This document shows positions 7,847 through 16,565 of a stretch of 64,000 nucleotides of DNA, in pieces. The DNA lies in assembly GCA_021498125.1 (NCBI GenBank), contig JAIZWL010000001.1, positions 1,040,099-1,104,098 on the forward strand, in the 5' to 3' direction. The DNA is from Candidatus Thorarchaeota archaeon. GTDB lineage: Archaea > Asgardarchaeota > Thorarchaeia > Thorarchaeales > Thorarchaeaceae. The notes below the pieces were generated by a model. That model was not told where the DNA came from and ran no database searches. It saw only the letters and a program-made list of their open reading frames with translations. A program made the position numbers and the translations under genes. The stretch's first letter is position 1. Each line of letters opens with the position of its first letter.

Positions 7847-9217
7847 TCACGATACGGCCTCTTCGACGACTCTTTTTGCGCGATCTAGAATGTCATCGAC
7901 TATCTCTGCTCGTGGCCCCTCGCAGGTGATACGGATCACTGGTTCTGTGCCTGAGGGTCTCACAAGCACCCATCCCTCTTTCAGAGTCATTCCCAGCCCG
8001 TCAACTGTCAAGAGATCAACAAGGTCGGGCATCTGTTGAGGGAATAGTTCTGCCAACTGTCTCATGACCTCGCTCTTGCGCTCATTCGGGCACGGGATCT
8101 TTGTCTTTTTCAATGGGTAGACCGGTATCTCTGAGATGAGGTCTCCAAAAGAGCGTCCAGTTAGCGCCATCAGTTCAAGGATCTTACAGGCCGCGAGGAA
8201 CGGTTCTGGAGCCATATGCAACTCTGGAAAGATGAACACTCCACAGGCCTCGCCTCCAAAGATGGCGTTGGTCTCCTCCATCTTGATCGCCACTTGGATA
8301 TCACCGACTGGAGTGCGAATGATCTTGCCACCCGCTTCTGTCACGGTCTCATCAAGGGCCAGTGAACTGTCTACGGTTGTCACAATGGTCTTGTTCTTGG
8401 ACTCCTTGAGCATGGTCTTTGCCAAGAGCGCTATTGTCCTGTCGCTCCGGATCACCTCTCCCTCTTCGGTCACAAAGACAACACGATCCGCGTCCCCATC
8501 GTGGGCAATTCCCAAGTCGGCACCTGCTGTCTTGACAAGGTTGGCAAGGTCGCCCAATGATGACTCATCGGGTTCGGACTTGCGACCGGGAAAATGGCCA
8601 TCCGGTTGACTGTTGATACTGATGACCTTGCATCCGAGTCGCTGGATCAAATAGGGGGTCAGAACGCAGGACGCACCATTTCCCGGGTCTACTACGACCT
8701 TGAATTGTCTCTGTGCAATTGCCTCACTATCACAGTGACCGAGCAACTGCTCGATATGTTCGTCTACAGCGGTCTCTATTATGCCCCTTCGCCCAAGGCT
8801 GTTCCACTCGGCGACCTGAAACTGTCTGCTGGTGTAGATCTCTTCAAGTCTTCGTTCTTCTTCTGGTGCATATCCTCTGCTATCTCCTCTCCAGAACTTG
8901 ATCCCGGTATATTCAGGAGGATTGTGAGATGCTGTGATCATCACACCTGTATCAAACTCGTGGAGTCTGGTGGCGAAGGCAAGCGTGGGCGTCGGTAGAA
9001 GCCCTGCATACTCAACATTCACTCCGGTGGACATGATTCCCGCAGCCATTGCATCCGCGATCATCTTCCCCGTCATGCGTGCATCATGTGCCAAGAGCAC
9101 GGTTCCATCTTTCAAGTATGTGCCAAGAGCCTTCCCGAGATCAAGAGCCATCTCGATATCAAACTCTTTTCCATAGATCTTTCTGATACCTGTGGTGCCA
9201 AATAGCTTCCCGGTCAT
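7847..9217 (-). CDS. Phosphohexomutase (phosphoglucosamine/phosphomannomutase family)
   Basis: Interconverts hexose (or hexosamine) 6- and 1-phosphates for nucleotide-sugar supply. The 456-residue alpha-D-phosphohexomutase has LFGTTGIRK at the start, the phosphoserine loop TASHNPPEYTGIKFW (Ser97), the Mg-binding DGDADR, the sugar-binding GGEACG, and the C-terminal phosphate-binding RPSGTEPVIRI. The start was set at the ATG directly before TGKLFGTTG; 20 more codons are open upstream but unlike the family. The GlmM-type start and TASHNP are compatible with making GlcN-1-P, hence UDP-GlcNAc, the BshA substrate made three genes away, but phosphomannomutase is equally possible. Confidence 0.9.
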   Translation of the reverse strand: MTGKLFGTTGIRKIYGKEFDIEMALDLGKALGTYLKDGTVLLAHDARMTGKMIADAMAAGIMSTGVNVEYAGLLPTPTLAFATRLHEFDTGVMITASHNPPEYTGIKFWRGDSRGYAPEEERRLEEIYTSRQFQVAEWNSLGRRGIIETAVDEHIEQLLGHCDSEAIAQRQFKVVVDPGNGASCVLTPYLIQRLGCKVISINSQPDGHFPGRKSEPDESSLGDLANLVKTAGADLGIAHDGDADRVVFVTEEGEVIRSDRTIALLAKTMLKESKNKTIVTTVDSSLALDETVTEAGGKIIRTPVGDIQVAIKMEETNAIFGGEACGVFIFPELHMAPEPFLAACKILELMALTGRSFGDLISEIPVYPLKKTKIPCPNERKSEVMRQLAELFPQQMPDLVDLLTVDGLGMTLKEGWVLVRPSGTEPVIRITCEGPRAEIVDDILDRAKRVVEEAVS

Positions 9218-9333
9218 GGTCGCTCGTAATATGCACTGTTGCCCCTGGTCAAAAAGATAACTCAAGGGACTTTTCATAATATCCCGAATACATCTATATT
9301 CAGACCAAAATGTCTCTCACTCAGTGATCTTCT

Positions 9334-10134
9334 ATGCCGTTCTTTGAATACAATGGTCTCAAGCTTCATTATATAGATGTGAACAACTGTGACTCTCAGT
9401 GTGGTCTTCCAGTAGTTCTCGTTCACGGCGCTGGATCATCACATACGATCTGGACTCTTCAAATCGAGGAGTTCAGCAAGAACCGCCGAGTCATCGCGCT
9501 TGACCTCTCTGGTCATGGCCAGTCTGAAAAGGCTCAAGGCGAGGCTGACATCATTAATGGGTTTGGCCTTGAGATTGGCGCCCTTCTTGACAATCTTGGA
9601 CTTGAGAAGTTTGTGTTGGTGGGGCACTCAATGGGCGGTGGTGCCGTTATGGCCTATGTTCTGAGTCGTCCACAACGTGTACCAGTTGCGTTAGGTCTTG
9701 TTGATACTTCTCCTGATCTCGACCTCTCCAAACTGGCACCTGGCCTCTTTATCGAGACCATAGAGAGCTACCTGTTTCTCATTAAGAAACGAGTGACCGA
9801 CAAAGAGTCAATGGCATACAAGATCTGGAAGGCCGAGGAGGATCGTAAACGGGAGCATCCTGAGATGGTTCAGCGGGATCTGCGGGCGTGTGATCGGTTT
9901 GACATCTCCGACCGGGTGCATGAGATTGACCTTCCAGTCTTTGTCATTCATGGGGATGATGACGACATTATTCCCCCTGTGATTGCAGAACAGCTTGTCA
10001 AGGAACTGCCCCGTGCGGATATTGCTATTGTCCGAGGCTCGGATCACTGCCCTATGGTTCAGCAACCCACGGAGTTCAATAGATTACTTGGTAAGTTTTT
10101 AACATGGGCCGACCGTAAATTTCTCGGGCAATAA
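9334..10134 (+). CDS. Alpha/beta-hydrolase
   Basis: A 266-residue hydrolase with all triad positions visible: the oxyanion HG in VLVHGAGSSHTIW, the nucleophile elbow VGHSMGGGAV (Ser99), the acid in VIHGDDDDIIPP and the histidine in GSDHCPMVQQP. The cap is the short helical type of haloperoxidase/esterase-like members. Substrate cannot be assigned. It has no signal peptide, so it is cytoplasmic. It stands alone, 113 bp before the Rab-like GTPase gene. Confidence 0.87.
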   Translation: MPFFEYNGLKLHYIDVNNCDSQCGLPVVLVHGAGSSHTIWTLQIEEFSKNRRVIALDLSGHGQSEKAQGEADIINGFGLEIGALLDNLGLEKFVLVGHSMGGGAVMAYVLSRPQRVPVALGLVDTSPDLDLSKLAPGLFIETIESYLFLIKKRVTDKESMAYKIWKAEEDRKREHPEMVQRDLRACDRFDISDRVHEIDLPVFVIHGDDDDIIPPVIAEQLVKELPRADIAIVRGSDHCPMVQQPTEFNRLLGKFLTWADRKFLGQ

Positions 10135-10247
10135 ATTGATGTGCAACGAAGTGTTGTTAATATTGTCAAAGTAGTTGGCCACAAAAGATTATTAACGCGG
10201 GAATAGACCTAAGCAGTTAGTCGTCCCAACCAATAGGTGAATATGGA

Positions 10248-10790
10248 ATGAGTAGTACCTATGATTACCTCTTCAAGGTCGTTGTATTAGGCGAGGGCGC
10301 TGTTGGAAAGACGGCAATTGTTACTCGTTTCTCACACGGTTTTTTCAGAACTGACTATCGCACTACCATTGGAAGCCAATTTGCCGTGAAAAACCTCGAG
10401 ATTGCCACAAAAGAGGGTCGCCTTACTGTTAAATTACAGATATGGGACGTAGCGGGGCAGTCGCGTTTTCAGATCCTTAGACCCATGTACTATCGTGGTT
10501 CGAGTGGTGGGCTTCTGGTATATGATGTGACTCGTCGAAGGACGTTCATTGTTCTTGAAGAGTGGCTCTCAGAACTTGAAAAGGCAGTGGGAAAGACCAT
10601 ACCTCTTGTTCTCGTTGCTAACAAGACCGATCTTCCTGACAGAGTCATCTCGGTCGAAGAGGGGCGTGAGTTCGCAAAGAGCCATAACATGCCCTATGTG
10701 GAATCTTCAGCAAAGACGGGTGAGGGCATCTTGGATGTCTTTGAGCAGCTTGCGAAGATTCTCGTTGATAACCGTCAAAAATCCCATTAG
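10248..10790 (+). CDS. Rab/Ras-like small GTPase
   Basis: A 180-residue Ras-superfamily GTPase with G1 GEGAVGKT (15-22), switch-I threonine in YRTTIG (about 40), G3 WDVAGQSRF with the catalytic-type Gln71, G4 NKTD (125-128) and G5 SAK (154-156). YYRGSSGGLLVYDVT after switch II is Rab-like (YYRGA-x-G). It lacks a C-terminal cysteine motif, so it would not be prenylated like eukaryotic Rabs. The second of two nearby ATGs was chosen because AGGTGA ends seven bases before it. Asgard archaea carry many such GTPases; partners are unknown. Confidence 0.93.
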   Translation: MSSTYDYLFKVVVLGEGAVGKTAIVTRFSHGFFRTDYRTTIGSQFAVKNLEIATKEGRLTVKLQIWDVAGQSRFQILRPMYYRGSSGGLLVYDVTRRRTFIVLEEWLSELEKAVGKTIPLVLVANKTDLPDRVISVEEGREFAKSHNMPYVESSAKTGEGILDVFEQLAKILVDNRQKSH

Positions 10791-10834
10791 CAAGCGATTA
10801 TTACGTACCAGCCATTTTACAGGTAGAGACTACC

Positions 10835-11416
10835 ATGGCCAATCCTGACGAATACTATGCAGCTAATACTATCCCCCCTATCGCTTGGGCTCTTGACCTC
10901 TATCTAAAACATAAGGGGCGTTTCAAAGAGCAGAAGATACTGGAGATCTCCTTTCCAGCGGGGCATCACAAAGAGATGATGAAAAAGAAGGGGGCTCATG
11001 AGATTGCTGTCTGGACCGCGCACAGTCAGATCTGGGCACGGGCCCGCTGTACGGTCACTAAGGATTGCAAGTTCAATAGTCAGCGTGTTAATGGTGCAGA
11101 TCGTGAGGGGATCAAGTCCTTACCGTGGGACGAGATAGATGGGCAGAAATTCTTTCCTGCTATCCGCAGATGGCTCCTTAAGATGGATCTTGACTTTGCC
11201 CTGTTTATTCGAGCACTCAATACGGTCTGCGATAAGCGGGTGGAGCTTCCCCTGACGACCCAATATGGCAAGACTTTCGAGAAGTTTGATGCTTACCGAA
11301 GAAAGCGATGGCCTAAGGATGTGACTCCGGCCGATAAGGAGAAATTTCTGGAAGAGGTACTCTTGCGTGTTGCGTTCTGGTTCCAGACGGCTGCTATAGT
11401 GGGGGCGTTGAAGTAG
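10835..11416 (+). CDS. Conserved-looking hypothetical protein
   Basis: A 193-residue soluble protein, unrecognised. It is rich in Lys, Trp and aromatic residues, has no membrane segment or signal peptide, and ends with a hydrophobic helix (LLRVAFWFQTAAIVGALK). Codon use resembles the neighbours and it lies 44 bp after the GTPase gene in the same direction, so it may be cotranscribed with it. Two cysteines (CTVTKDC) and several histidines near residues 40-85 give no known metal motif. Function unknown. Confidence 0.75.
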   Translation: MANPDEYYAANTIPPIAWALDLYLKHKGRFKEQKILEISFPAGHHKEMMKKKGAHEIAVWTAHSQIWARARCTVTKDCKFNSQRVNGADREGIKSLPWDEIDGQKFFPAIRRWLLKMDLDFALFIRALNTVCDKRVELPLTTQYGKTFEKFDAYRRKRWPKDVTPADKEKFLEEVLLRVAFWFQTAAIVGALK

Positions 11417-11574
11417 TCATCACCAGTCACTGTAATGATCTAAATTCTCCAATTCGTTTCAACAAGCTAACATCCCTTACAAGATCGCTGCAGCTGCTGA
11501 TGTATGGGCTCACTAAACGAATAGAACTCGGTCTTGCGATAGAGTAATTTTGGAATGCCGATGCTACTTCATCC

Positions 11575-12393
11575 ATGGCTGACTATTCTCTTCTTCATAA
11601 ACAGGCGCGTCATGATATTCGTGTCTGTATTCAGGCGTGGTCTGAGACATTTCGCGGCATCCTTGGTGACTCGGTCGAGTACATGTATGCTAAAGGCTCC
11701 GCGGTCAAGGCGTGGGATTCCCCTATTGACTATGTGCCTATGCTGAGCGACGTGGATATCCACATCTACTTTCGAGATGACACGGATTTTTTCACAGGCC
11801 ATGATGATCCACTTCAACGGTCGCTTGATATCCTTGTGGAGCATGAACGACGTTTCAAGGCAATCGAGCCGCATCCTCTCCATTATCCGCGGTCTCAGAT
11901 CACAGTCCTCAACACAATGATGCATGAAGAGTGGTACACACCACCTCGGCTCGCGGATATTCGCCCCGTCTTTGGTACTCTCCCTCCCGAGAAGCAAGTC
12001 CCCCCTGAAAAAGTCCGATTCGTGGACCGGTGGCGTATCGAAGAGTACGAGCCAATCGTCCAGGGGATTCCTCTCAGTCTTGTAGATCGGTCCGGTCCTG
12101 ACTACTGGGTCCTTGTCCGACGGTTGAGCTGGCGAGTGTCTCCTGCACCATTCCGTCTGCTCACACAATCTCATCCTGATCCGCTTGAGGTATGGAGCTG
12201 GAACCGAACACGCATTCTGCAAGAGCTTGAGGCGAGAGGGTATGATGATCTCGCCTCTCACTATCGTCAATATTACGAGGCTGGCTGGGATCTATTTTTG
12301 TCTGGTCTTGAGAGTACCACTGCCTATAGACAGATCGTGGCTCATGGTTATCATGTGCTACAGGAGACCCTTCGTATTCTTGGTAGACTGTGA
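11575..12393 (+). CDS. Nucleotidyltransferase-like protein
   Basis: The 272-residue product has the pattern of the polymerase-beta-type nucleotidyltransferase active site near residues 37-62: KGSAVKAW followed, after a short insertion, by LSDVDIHIYF (G-S ... D-x-D). A third acidic residue cannot be fixed by eye. The C-terminal half is helical, as in minimal or aminoglycoside-type transferases that pair the catalytic fold with a helical bundle. No Shine-Dalgarno site precedes the ATG. Substrate unknown; it could also be an inactive relative. Confidence 0.65.
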   Translation: MADYSLLHKQARHDIRVCIQAWSETFRGILGDSVEYMYAKGSAVKAWDSPIDYVPMLSDVDIHIYFRDDTDFFTGHDDPLQRSLDILVEHERRFKAIEPHPLHYPRSQITVLNTMMHEEWYTPPRLADIRPVFGTLPPEKQVPPEKVRFVDRWRIEEYEPIVQGIPLSLVDRSGPDYWVLVRRLSWRVSPAPFRLLTQSHPDPLEVWSWNRTRILQELEARGYDDLASHYRQYYEAGWDLFLSGLESTTAYRQIVAHGYHVLQETLRILGRL

Positions 12394-12462
12394 TGTATGT
12401 GCTCATCACAATGGATATAGCCTCAGCAGACACTCAAACGTTCCTTGGTGGAGGTCTAACCA

Positions 12463-13593
12463 ATGAAACTAGGTCTTCTTGTAAATCCAATCGCCGGAAT
12501 GGGCGGCCGAGTCGGACTGAAGGGTACAGATGGTGTTCTTGATGAGGCGATCAAGCGAGGGGCAGAACCAGTTGCTCCAATTCGTGCCAGCGAGTTTCTT
12601 CAAGCACTCAAGTCCTTAGGTTCTATCCAAGATATGCAATTGAATATCATCACTTGTCCCGGCGCAATGGGCGAAGACCATGTACAAGCGAGCGGTCTGC
12701 CCTTTGAGACGGTCGATGCCTCCATTGGCCAACCAACCTCTTCGGCCGATACGCGAGCGTGTGTTGCAGCTCTCTATGCAGCAGGAGTTCGCCTTCTCAT
12801 CTTTGTTGGCGGTGATGGGACCGCCCGCGACATTCTTGATAGTGTAAATGAGAACGGTCTTGATGATCTACTTGTCTTGGGTGTCCCCTCCGGAGTCAAG
12901 ATGTACTCAGGCATCTTTGTCGTCAATCCCAAGGATGCAGCTGAGGTCGTCCGGCTGGTCTCTCAGGGAACCGCCCATCCTGCCGACTTTGAGATTATGG
13001 ACGCTGATGAAGAGGCTTACCGTCAAGATCGATTTGTCATCAGATTGTATGGTTATCTCAAGGCTCCCGCGGTCCCTGCTCGTTTTCAGGGCGCCAAGCA
13101 GGCAAGCCCTGAGACCGTCAACGAACATGAGGCGCAGGAATCAATTGCGCGTTATATAATTGATAATATGGAATCCGGCGAGATGTATATCCTTGGCCCT
13201 GGCACGACAGTCAAGACACTTGCTGATCTACTTGAGATCAAAAAGACAGTCCTTGGAGTCGATGTCTATCACGATGGAACCGTCTATAATGACGTGAACG
13301 AGAAGCGCTTGCTTGAGTTGGTCAAAGACCCCAAAACGACATGGATCGTGGTCTCGCCAATTGGTCATCAGGGTATGCTGTTTGGTCGTGGTAACCAGCA
13401 GATTAGCCCCAAGATCATCCGGCTGGTCGGTAAGGACCGGATTCGCGTTCTTAGTACTCCGGGCAAGTTGAAGGGGATTGAGGGGAAGACCCTGAAGGTT
13501 GATACAGGCGATCCCGAGGTCGATGAGATGTTGAGAGGGTACATCCGAGTCATCACTGATTACAATGAGGTTCGTCTGGTGAAAGTAGAATAA
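12463..13593 (+). CDS. ATP-NAD kinase family protein (COG3199-like)
   Basis: A 376-residue protein with the NAD-kinase fold markers LGLLVNPIAGMGG at the N-terminus and VGGDGTARDIL in the middle, followed by the substrate-loop stretch LGVPSGVKMYSGIFVVNP. This belongs to the longer COG3199 branch, related to NAD kinases and to acetoin-catabolism protein X, whose exact substrate is often not proven. GGAGGT stands eight bases before the ATG. It is followed 38 bp later by the SAM hydrolase-family gene in the same direction. Confidence 0.86.
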   Translation: MKLGLLVNPIAGMGGRVGLKGTDGVLDEAIKRGAEPVAPIRASEFLQALKSLGSIQDMQLNIITCPGAMGEDHVQASGLPFETVDASIGQPTSSADTRACVAALYAAGVRLLIFVGGDGTARDILDSVNENGLDDLLVLGVPSGVKMYSGIFVVNPKDAAEVVRLVSQGTAHPADFEIMDADEEAYRQDRFVIRLYGYLKAPAVPARFQGAKQASPETVNEHEAQESIARYIIDNMESGEMYILGPGTTVKTLADLLEIKKTVLGVDVYHDGTVYNDVNEKRLLELVKDPKTTWIVVSPIGHQGMLFGRGNQQISPKIIRLVGKDRIRVLSTPGKLKGIEGKTLKVDTGDPEVDEMLRGYIRVITDYNEVRLVKVE

Positions 13594-13631
13594 GGATGAT
13601 GTTCCAATTATCCCATATTCGAGGTGATTGG

Positions 13632-14363
13632 ATGATCGTGCTCATGTCCGACTTTGGCGAGTCCGAATATGTTGGGATGATGAAGGGAGCAATCTATGGC
13701 ATCTGCGAAGATGTCCGTATTGTTGATCTGACTCACTCTATCACACCGCAATCTGTGATCGAGGGTGCATGGGTCCTCTTCAGGAGCTACAAATTTTTCC
13801 CGCCACGAACGATCTTCGTAGCAGTGGTGGATCCAAGTGTTGGAAGTGGGCGAGGTTCGGTCTTGGTCAAGACAAAGAATTACTCCTTTATTGGCCCTGA
13901 CAATGGACTACTGTTCCCTGCTGCGATGGATGACGGTATCGAACAGGTATTCTCAATAAAGGTCTTGGACTCCGATGCACCGACCTTTCACGGGCGAGAT
14001 GTGTTTGCAAGGATGGCCGCCTATCTGTATAAAGGTGGAGCGAGTCGTAGACTGGGAGAATACATTGATGGTCTGAAGGTCCCACTGGAGTTTCATCTTG
14101 ATGGTCGTGAGGGTCAAGTTGTGCGGATCGACCGATTTGGGAACATTGTCACTAATCTACCGCCTCTCAATAAGGCAACATACTCTCTTCGTCTGAATGA
14201 TGTTACGCGTGATATCTCATGGCACCCAATCTATGCAGAAGGCCCTGATGATGATCTGTTCCTTATCACAGGCAGTGCTGGCACTTTGGAGATCTCTATG
14301 AAGAACTCGTCGGCCGTTAAGGTACTGGCAACACAACCTGGTGATATTATCCGGATCAAATAG
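13632..14363 (+). CDS. SAM hydroxide adenosyltransferase/hydrolase family (DUF62)
   Basis: The family splits S-adenosylmethionine (or halogenates it in relatives) to adenosine and methionine. The 243-residue product has the start MIVLMSDFGESEYVGMMKG, the domain signature DLTHSITPQSV, VDPSVGSGRGSV and FIGPDNGLL. The hydroxide-type members carry D-x-S-V-G-S-x-R as here. The ATG at 13632 was chosen over 13596 because GAGGTGATTGG directly precedes it and it starts at the conserved N-terminus. It lies 38 bp after the NAD kinase-like gene, probably in one unit. Confidence 0.9.
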   Translation: MIVLMSDFGESEYVGMMKGAIYGICEDVRIVDLTHSITPQSVIEGAWVLFRSYKFFPPRTIFVAVVDPSVGSGRGSVLVKTKNYSFIGPDNGLLFPAAMDDGIEQVFSIKVLDSDAPTFHGRDVFARMAAYLYKGGASRRLGEYIDGLKVPLEFHLDGREGQVVRIDRFGNIVTNLPPLNKATYSLRLNDVTRDISWHPIYAEGPDDDLFLITGSAGTLEISMKNSSAVKVLATQPGDIIRIK

Positions 14364-14470
14364 GTGACCTATATTGAACCATGGCCTCTCCGTGATTGGA
14401 GATTCAGCCACATTAGTCTTAAAAAGTATCATTTATGATTAAATCTGTTCAACTAATTTGGATGATATCT

Positions 14471-14812
14471 ATGTCAATTGAAGACGCAATCAAGGTTGCC
14501 CAGCGTCACTATGATCTTCTACAACAAGAGGACAAGGTGAAGTGGGCCGAGACTATCTGCAAGAGTAGACGAAAAGGCGCTGTTAACAGGACACGTGGTG
14601 ACTCCGCGGACTTCTGGTGGGATACTGGTCGTCGCTATTGGGAACAGTATGGTGTATACTACAAATTTGATCACGTGGACCGTGAGAAACCTGACTACTG
14701 CAAACTATTCTTTAAACGTTTCAATCGTGATGGCTCTCAAAGGGGTCAGCCAGTTCCTATCCACCTCATCAAGGAAGATGGAGAGTGGAAGGTCGAGACC
14801 GGCTCGTATTAA
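14471..14812 (+). CDS. Small hypothetical protein, possibly NTF2-like
   Basis: A 113-residue protein from the ATG at 14471 (MSIEDAIKVAQ). It starts with a helix and ends with VPIHLIKEDGEWKVETGSY, a hydrophobic-x-x-DG-x-WK strand pair common in NTF2-like and SnoaL-like folds. It has several Trp and Tyr residues and no membrane segment. The 12 codons upstream are open but start without a binding site. It is followed by a hairpin terminator at 14822-14857. Fold assignment is only suggestive. Confidence 0.65.
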   Translation: MSIEDAIKVAQRHYDLLQQEDKVKWAETICKSRRKGAVNRTRGDSADFWWDTGRRYWEQYGVYYKFDHVDREKPDYCKLFFKRFNRDGSQRGQPVPIHLIKEDGEWKVETGSY

Positions 14813-14821
14813 CAGCTTCTT

Positions 14822-14857
14822 CTGACGGACTTGTGGTTCGTCAGTGTTTCCTTTTTT
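14822..14857 (+). terminator. Hairpin with T-tract
   Basis: CTGACGGAC and GTTCGTCAG form a nine-pair stem (one G-T wobble) around a TTGTG loop, followed by TGTTTCCTTTTTT. It lies ten bases after the stop of the small protein gene and before fhs. Confidence 0.6.
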
Positions 14858-14924
14858 CAAAAAATTGATGGCCGATAGAGCATAGCTTATGAGCAATTGT
14901 GCTTTTTTTGTACACAATACCTCC

Positions 14925-16553
14925 ATGAGGTCTGAACAGCTGGTGTCCTTTAGCATGAAGCAAATAACTGAGGTAGCAGAGCGGGCTGGAATCCCCGCTG
15001 AATTTATCGAGCCTTATGGTAAATACATGGCAAAGATCGATCTCCGTCTACGCAAGACCCTTGGCGAACGAAAGGGGAAGCTCATTCTGGTGACTGCAAC
15101 CACCCCTACCAAGGCAGGTGAGGGTAAGACTACGACATCGATCGGCCTCTCAATGGCCCTCAATAAACTGGGTCATAATACAGTCGTCACTCTCCGCGAG
15201 CCTTCGCTCGGCCCGGTCTTTGGCGTGAAGGGCGGAGCTGCTGGAGGCGGCAAGTCGCAAGTGCTTCCTGCTGAGAGAATCAATCTCCTGTTCACTGCGG
15301 ACTTTCCGGCAGTGAGTGCAGCACACAGTCTTCTCTCGGCGATGATTGACAATCACGTGTATCACGGAAACGAACTCGGTATTGATGTTCGTCGTATCTA
15401 TTGGCCTCGCGCAGTGGACATGAATGACAGAGCACTACGTAACATCATAGTCGGTCTAGGTGGTCGGAAGAACGGGTATCCCCGAGAGGAGTCGTTTGTC
15501 ATCACGCCCGCCTCTGAGATCATGGCCATTTTAGCACTCGCCAAGGACTATCCTGATCTCAAAGAGCGATTGGGTCGTATCCTTGTTGCGCGAAATCATG
15601 ATCTCAAAGAGGTCTTTGCACGAGACCTCAGAGCAGAGGGTGCCATGAGCGTCATACTCCGAGATGCAATGAAACCCAACCTTGTACAGACCTCCGAGGG
15701 CACTCCTGCAATAATTCATGCAGGACCATTTGCAAACATTGCCCACGGTACTAATTCTGTGGTCGCTACAGACATTGCACTCAGGCTCTTTGACTATGTG
15801 GTCATTGAGGCCGGTTTTGGTGCGGATCTTGGTGCTGAGAAGTTCATCAATATCGTGACCCGTGCCGGAGGCTATTCACTTGATGGTGTTGTTGTCGTGA
15901 CGACCATGCGCGCTCTCAAGCTTCATGGGGATGGTGACCTGAAGGCCGGTCTTCCCAATCTTGAGAAACATATGGAGAATATTGCCGCATTTGGTCTTCC
16001 TGCTGTTGTGGCTCTAAACAAATTCCCTGATGATACCGACGAGGAGATAGACATTCTCAGATCATATTGTTCTGAGCATGGCTGGAGCATGGAGGTTTCC
16101 GAGGTCTATGTCAAAGGCGGTGACGGAGCTCTTGACCTTGCCTCAGCAGTTGTCAAGACTCTCGAGAACAGCTCGGCAGATATGAAGTACACATACGATC
16201 TGGAGGATGGTCTTGCCACGAAGATCGAGAAGGTTGCAACCAAGGTCTACGGGGCCGATGGTGTCACTTTTGGTGACGGTGTAAAACGTAAGATTCGCTC
16301 TCTAGAGAAACGCGGGTACAAGTCACTTCCTATCTGTATTGCCAAGACCCAATACAGCCTCTCAGACAATCCCAAACTGATCGGTCGTCCTTCTGGCTTC
16401 AAGGTCTTCGTGAGAGATGTTGATGTCAGTGCTGGTGCAGGGTTTGTCATTGTCTATATGGGTGATGTGAACCTCATGCCCGGTCTGCCCAAGGAGCCGT
16501 CAGCCTTTGGAATGTCACTTGATGATGATGGAACAATCAATGGAGTATTCTAA
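14925..16553 (+). CDS. fhs: Formate-tetrahydrofolate ligase
   Basis: ATP-dependent formylation of tetrahydrofolate (10-formyl-THF synthetase). Motifs: the P-loop TPTKAGEGKTTTSIGLSMAL, then EPSLGPVFGVKGGAAGGG and QVLPAERINLLFT-type substrate residues, and HGTNSVVATDIAL. From ATG 14925 (MRSEQLVSF) the protein is 542 residues, close to the usual 555; ATG 14889 or 14955 are possible starts. It is followed 12 bp later by folD and then by the formiminotransferase-cyclodeaminase gene, forming a folate one-carbon block. The presence of Fhs implies use of tetrahydrofolate rather than only tetrahydromethanopterin. Confidence 0.93.
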   Translation: MRSEQLVSFSMKQITEVAERAGIPAEFIEPYGKYMAKIDLRLRKTLGERKGKLILVTATTPTKAGEGKTTTSIGLSMALNKLGHNTVVTLREPSLGPVFGVKGGAAGGGKSQVLPAERINLLFTADFPAVSAAHSLLSAMIDNHVYHGNELGIDVRRIYWPRAVDMNDRALRNIIVGLGGRKNGYPREESFVITPASEIMAILALAKDYPDLKERLGRILVARNHDLKEVFARDLRAEGAMSVILRDAMKPNLVQTSEGTPAIIHAGPFANIAHGTNSVVATDIALRLFDYVVIEAGFGADLGAEKFINIVTRAGGYSLDGVVVVTTMRALKLHGDGDLKAGLPNLEKHMENIAAFGLPAVVALNKFPDDTDEEIDILRSYCSEHGWSMEVSEVYVKGGDGALDLASAVVKTLENSSADMKYTYDLEDGLATKIEKVATKVYGADGVTFGDGVKRKIRSLEKRGYKSLPICIAKTQYSLSDNPKLIGRPSGFKVFVRDVDVSAGAGFVIVYMGDVNLMPGLPKEPSAFGMSLDDDGTINGVF

Positions 16554-16565
16554 GAGGGTAATCCT

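Noticed and set aside
12390..12409. Inverted repeat GTGATG...CATCAC after the nucleotidyltransferase-like gene
   Set aside because: Only six pairs and no T-tract; could be chance.
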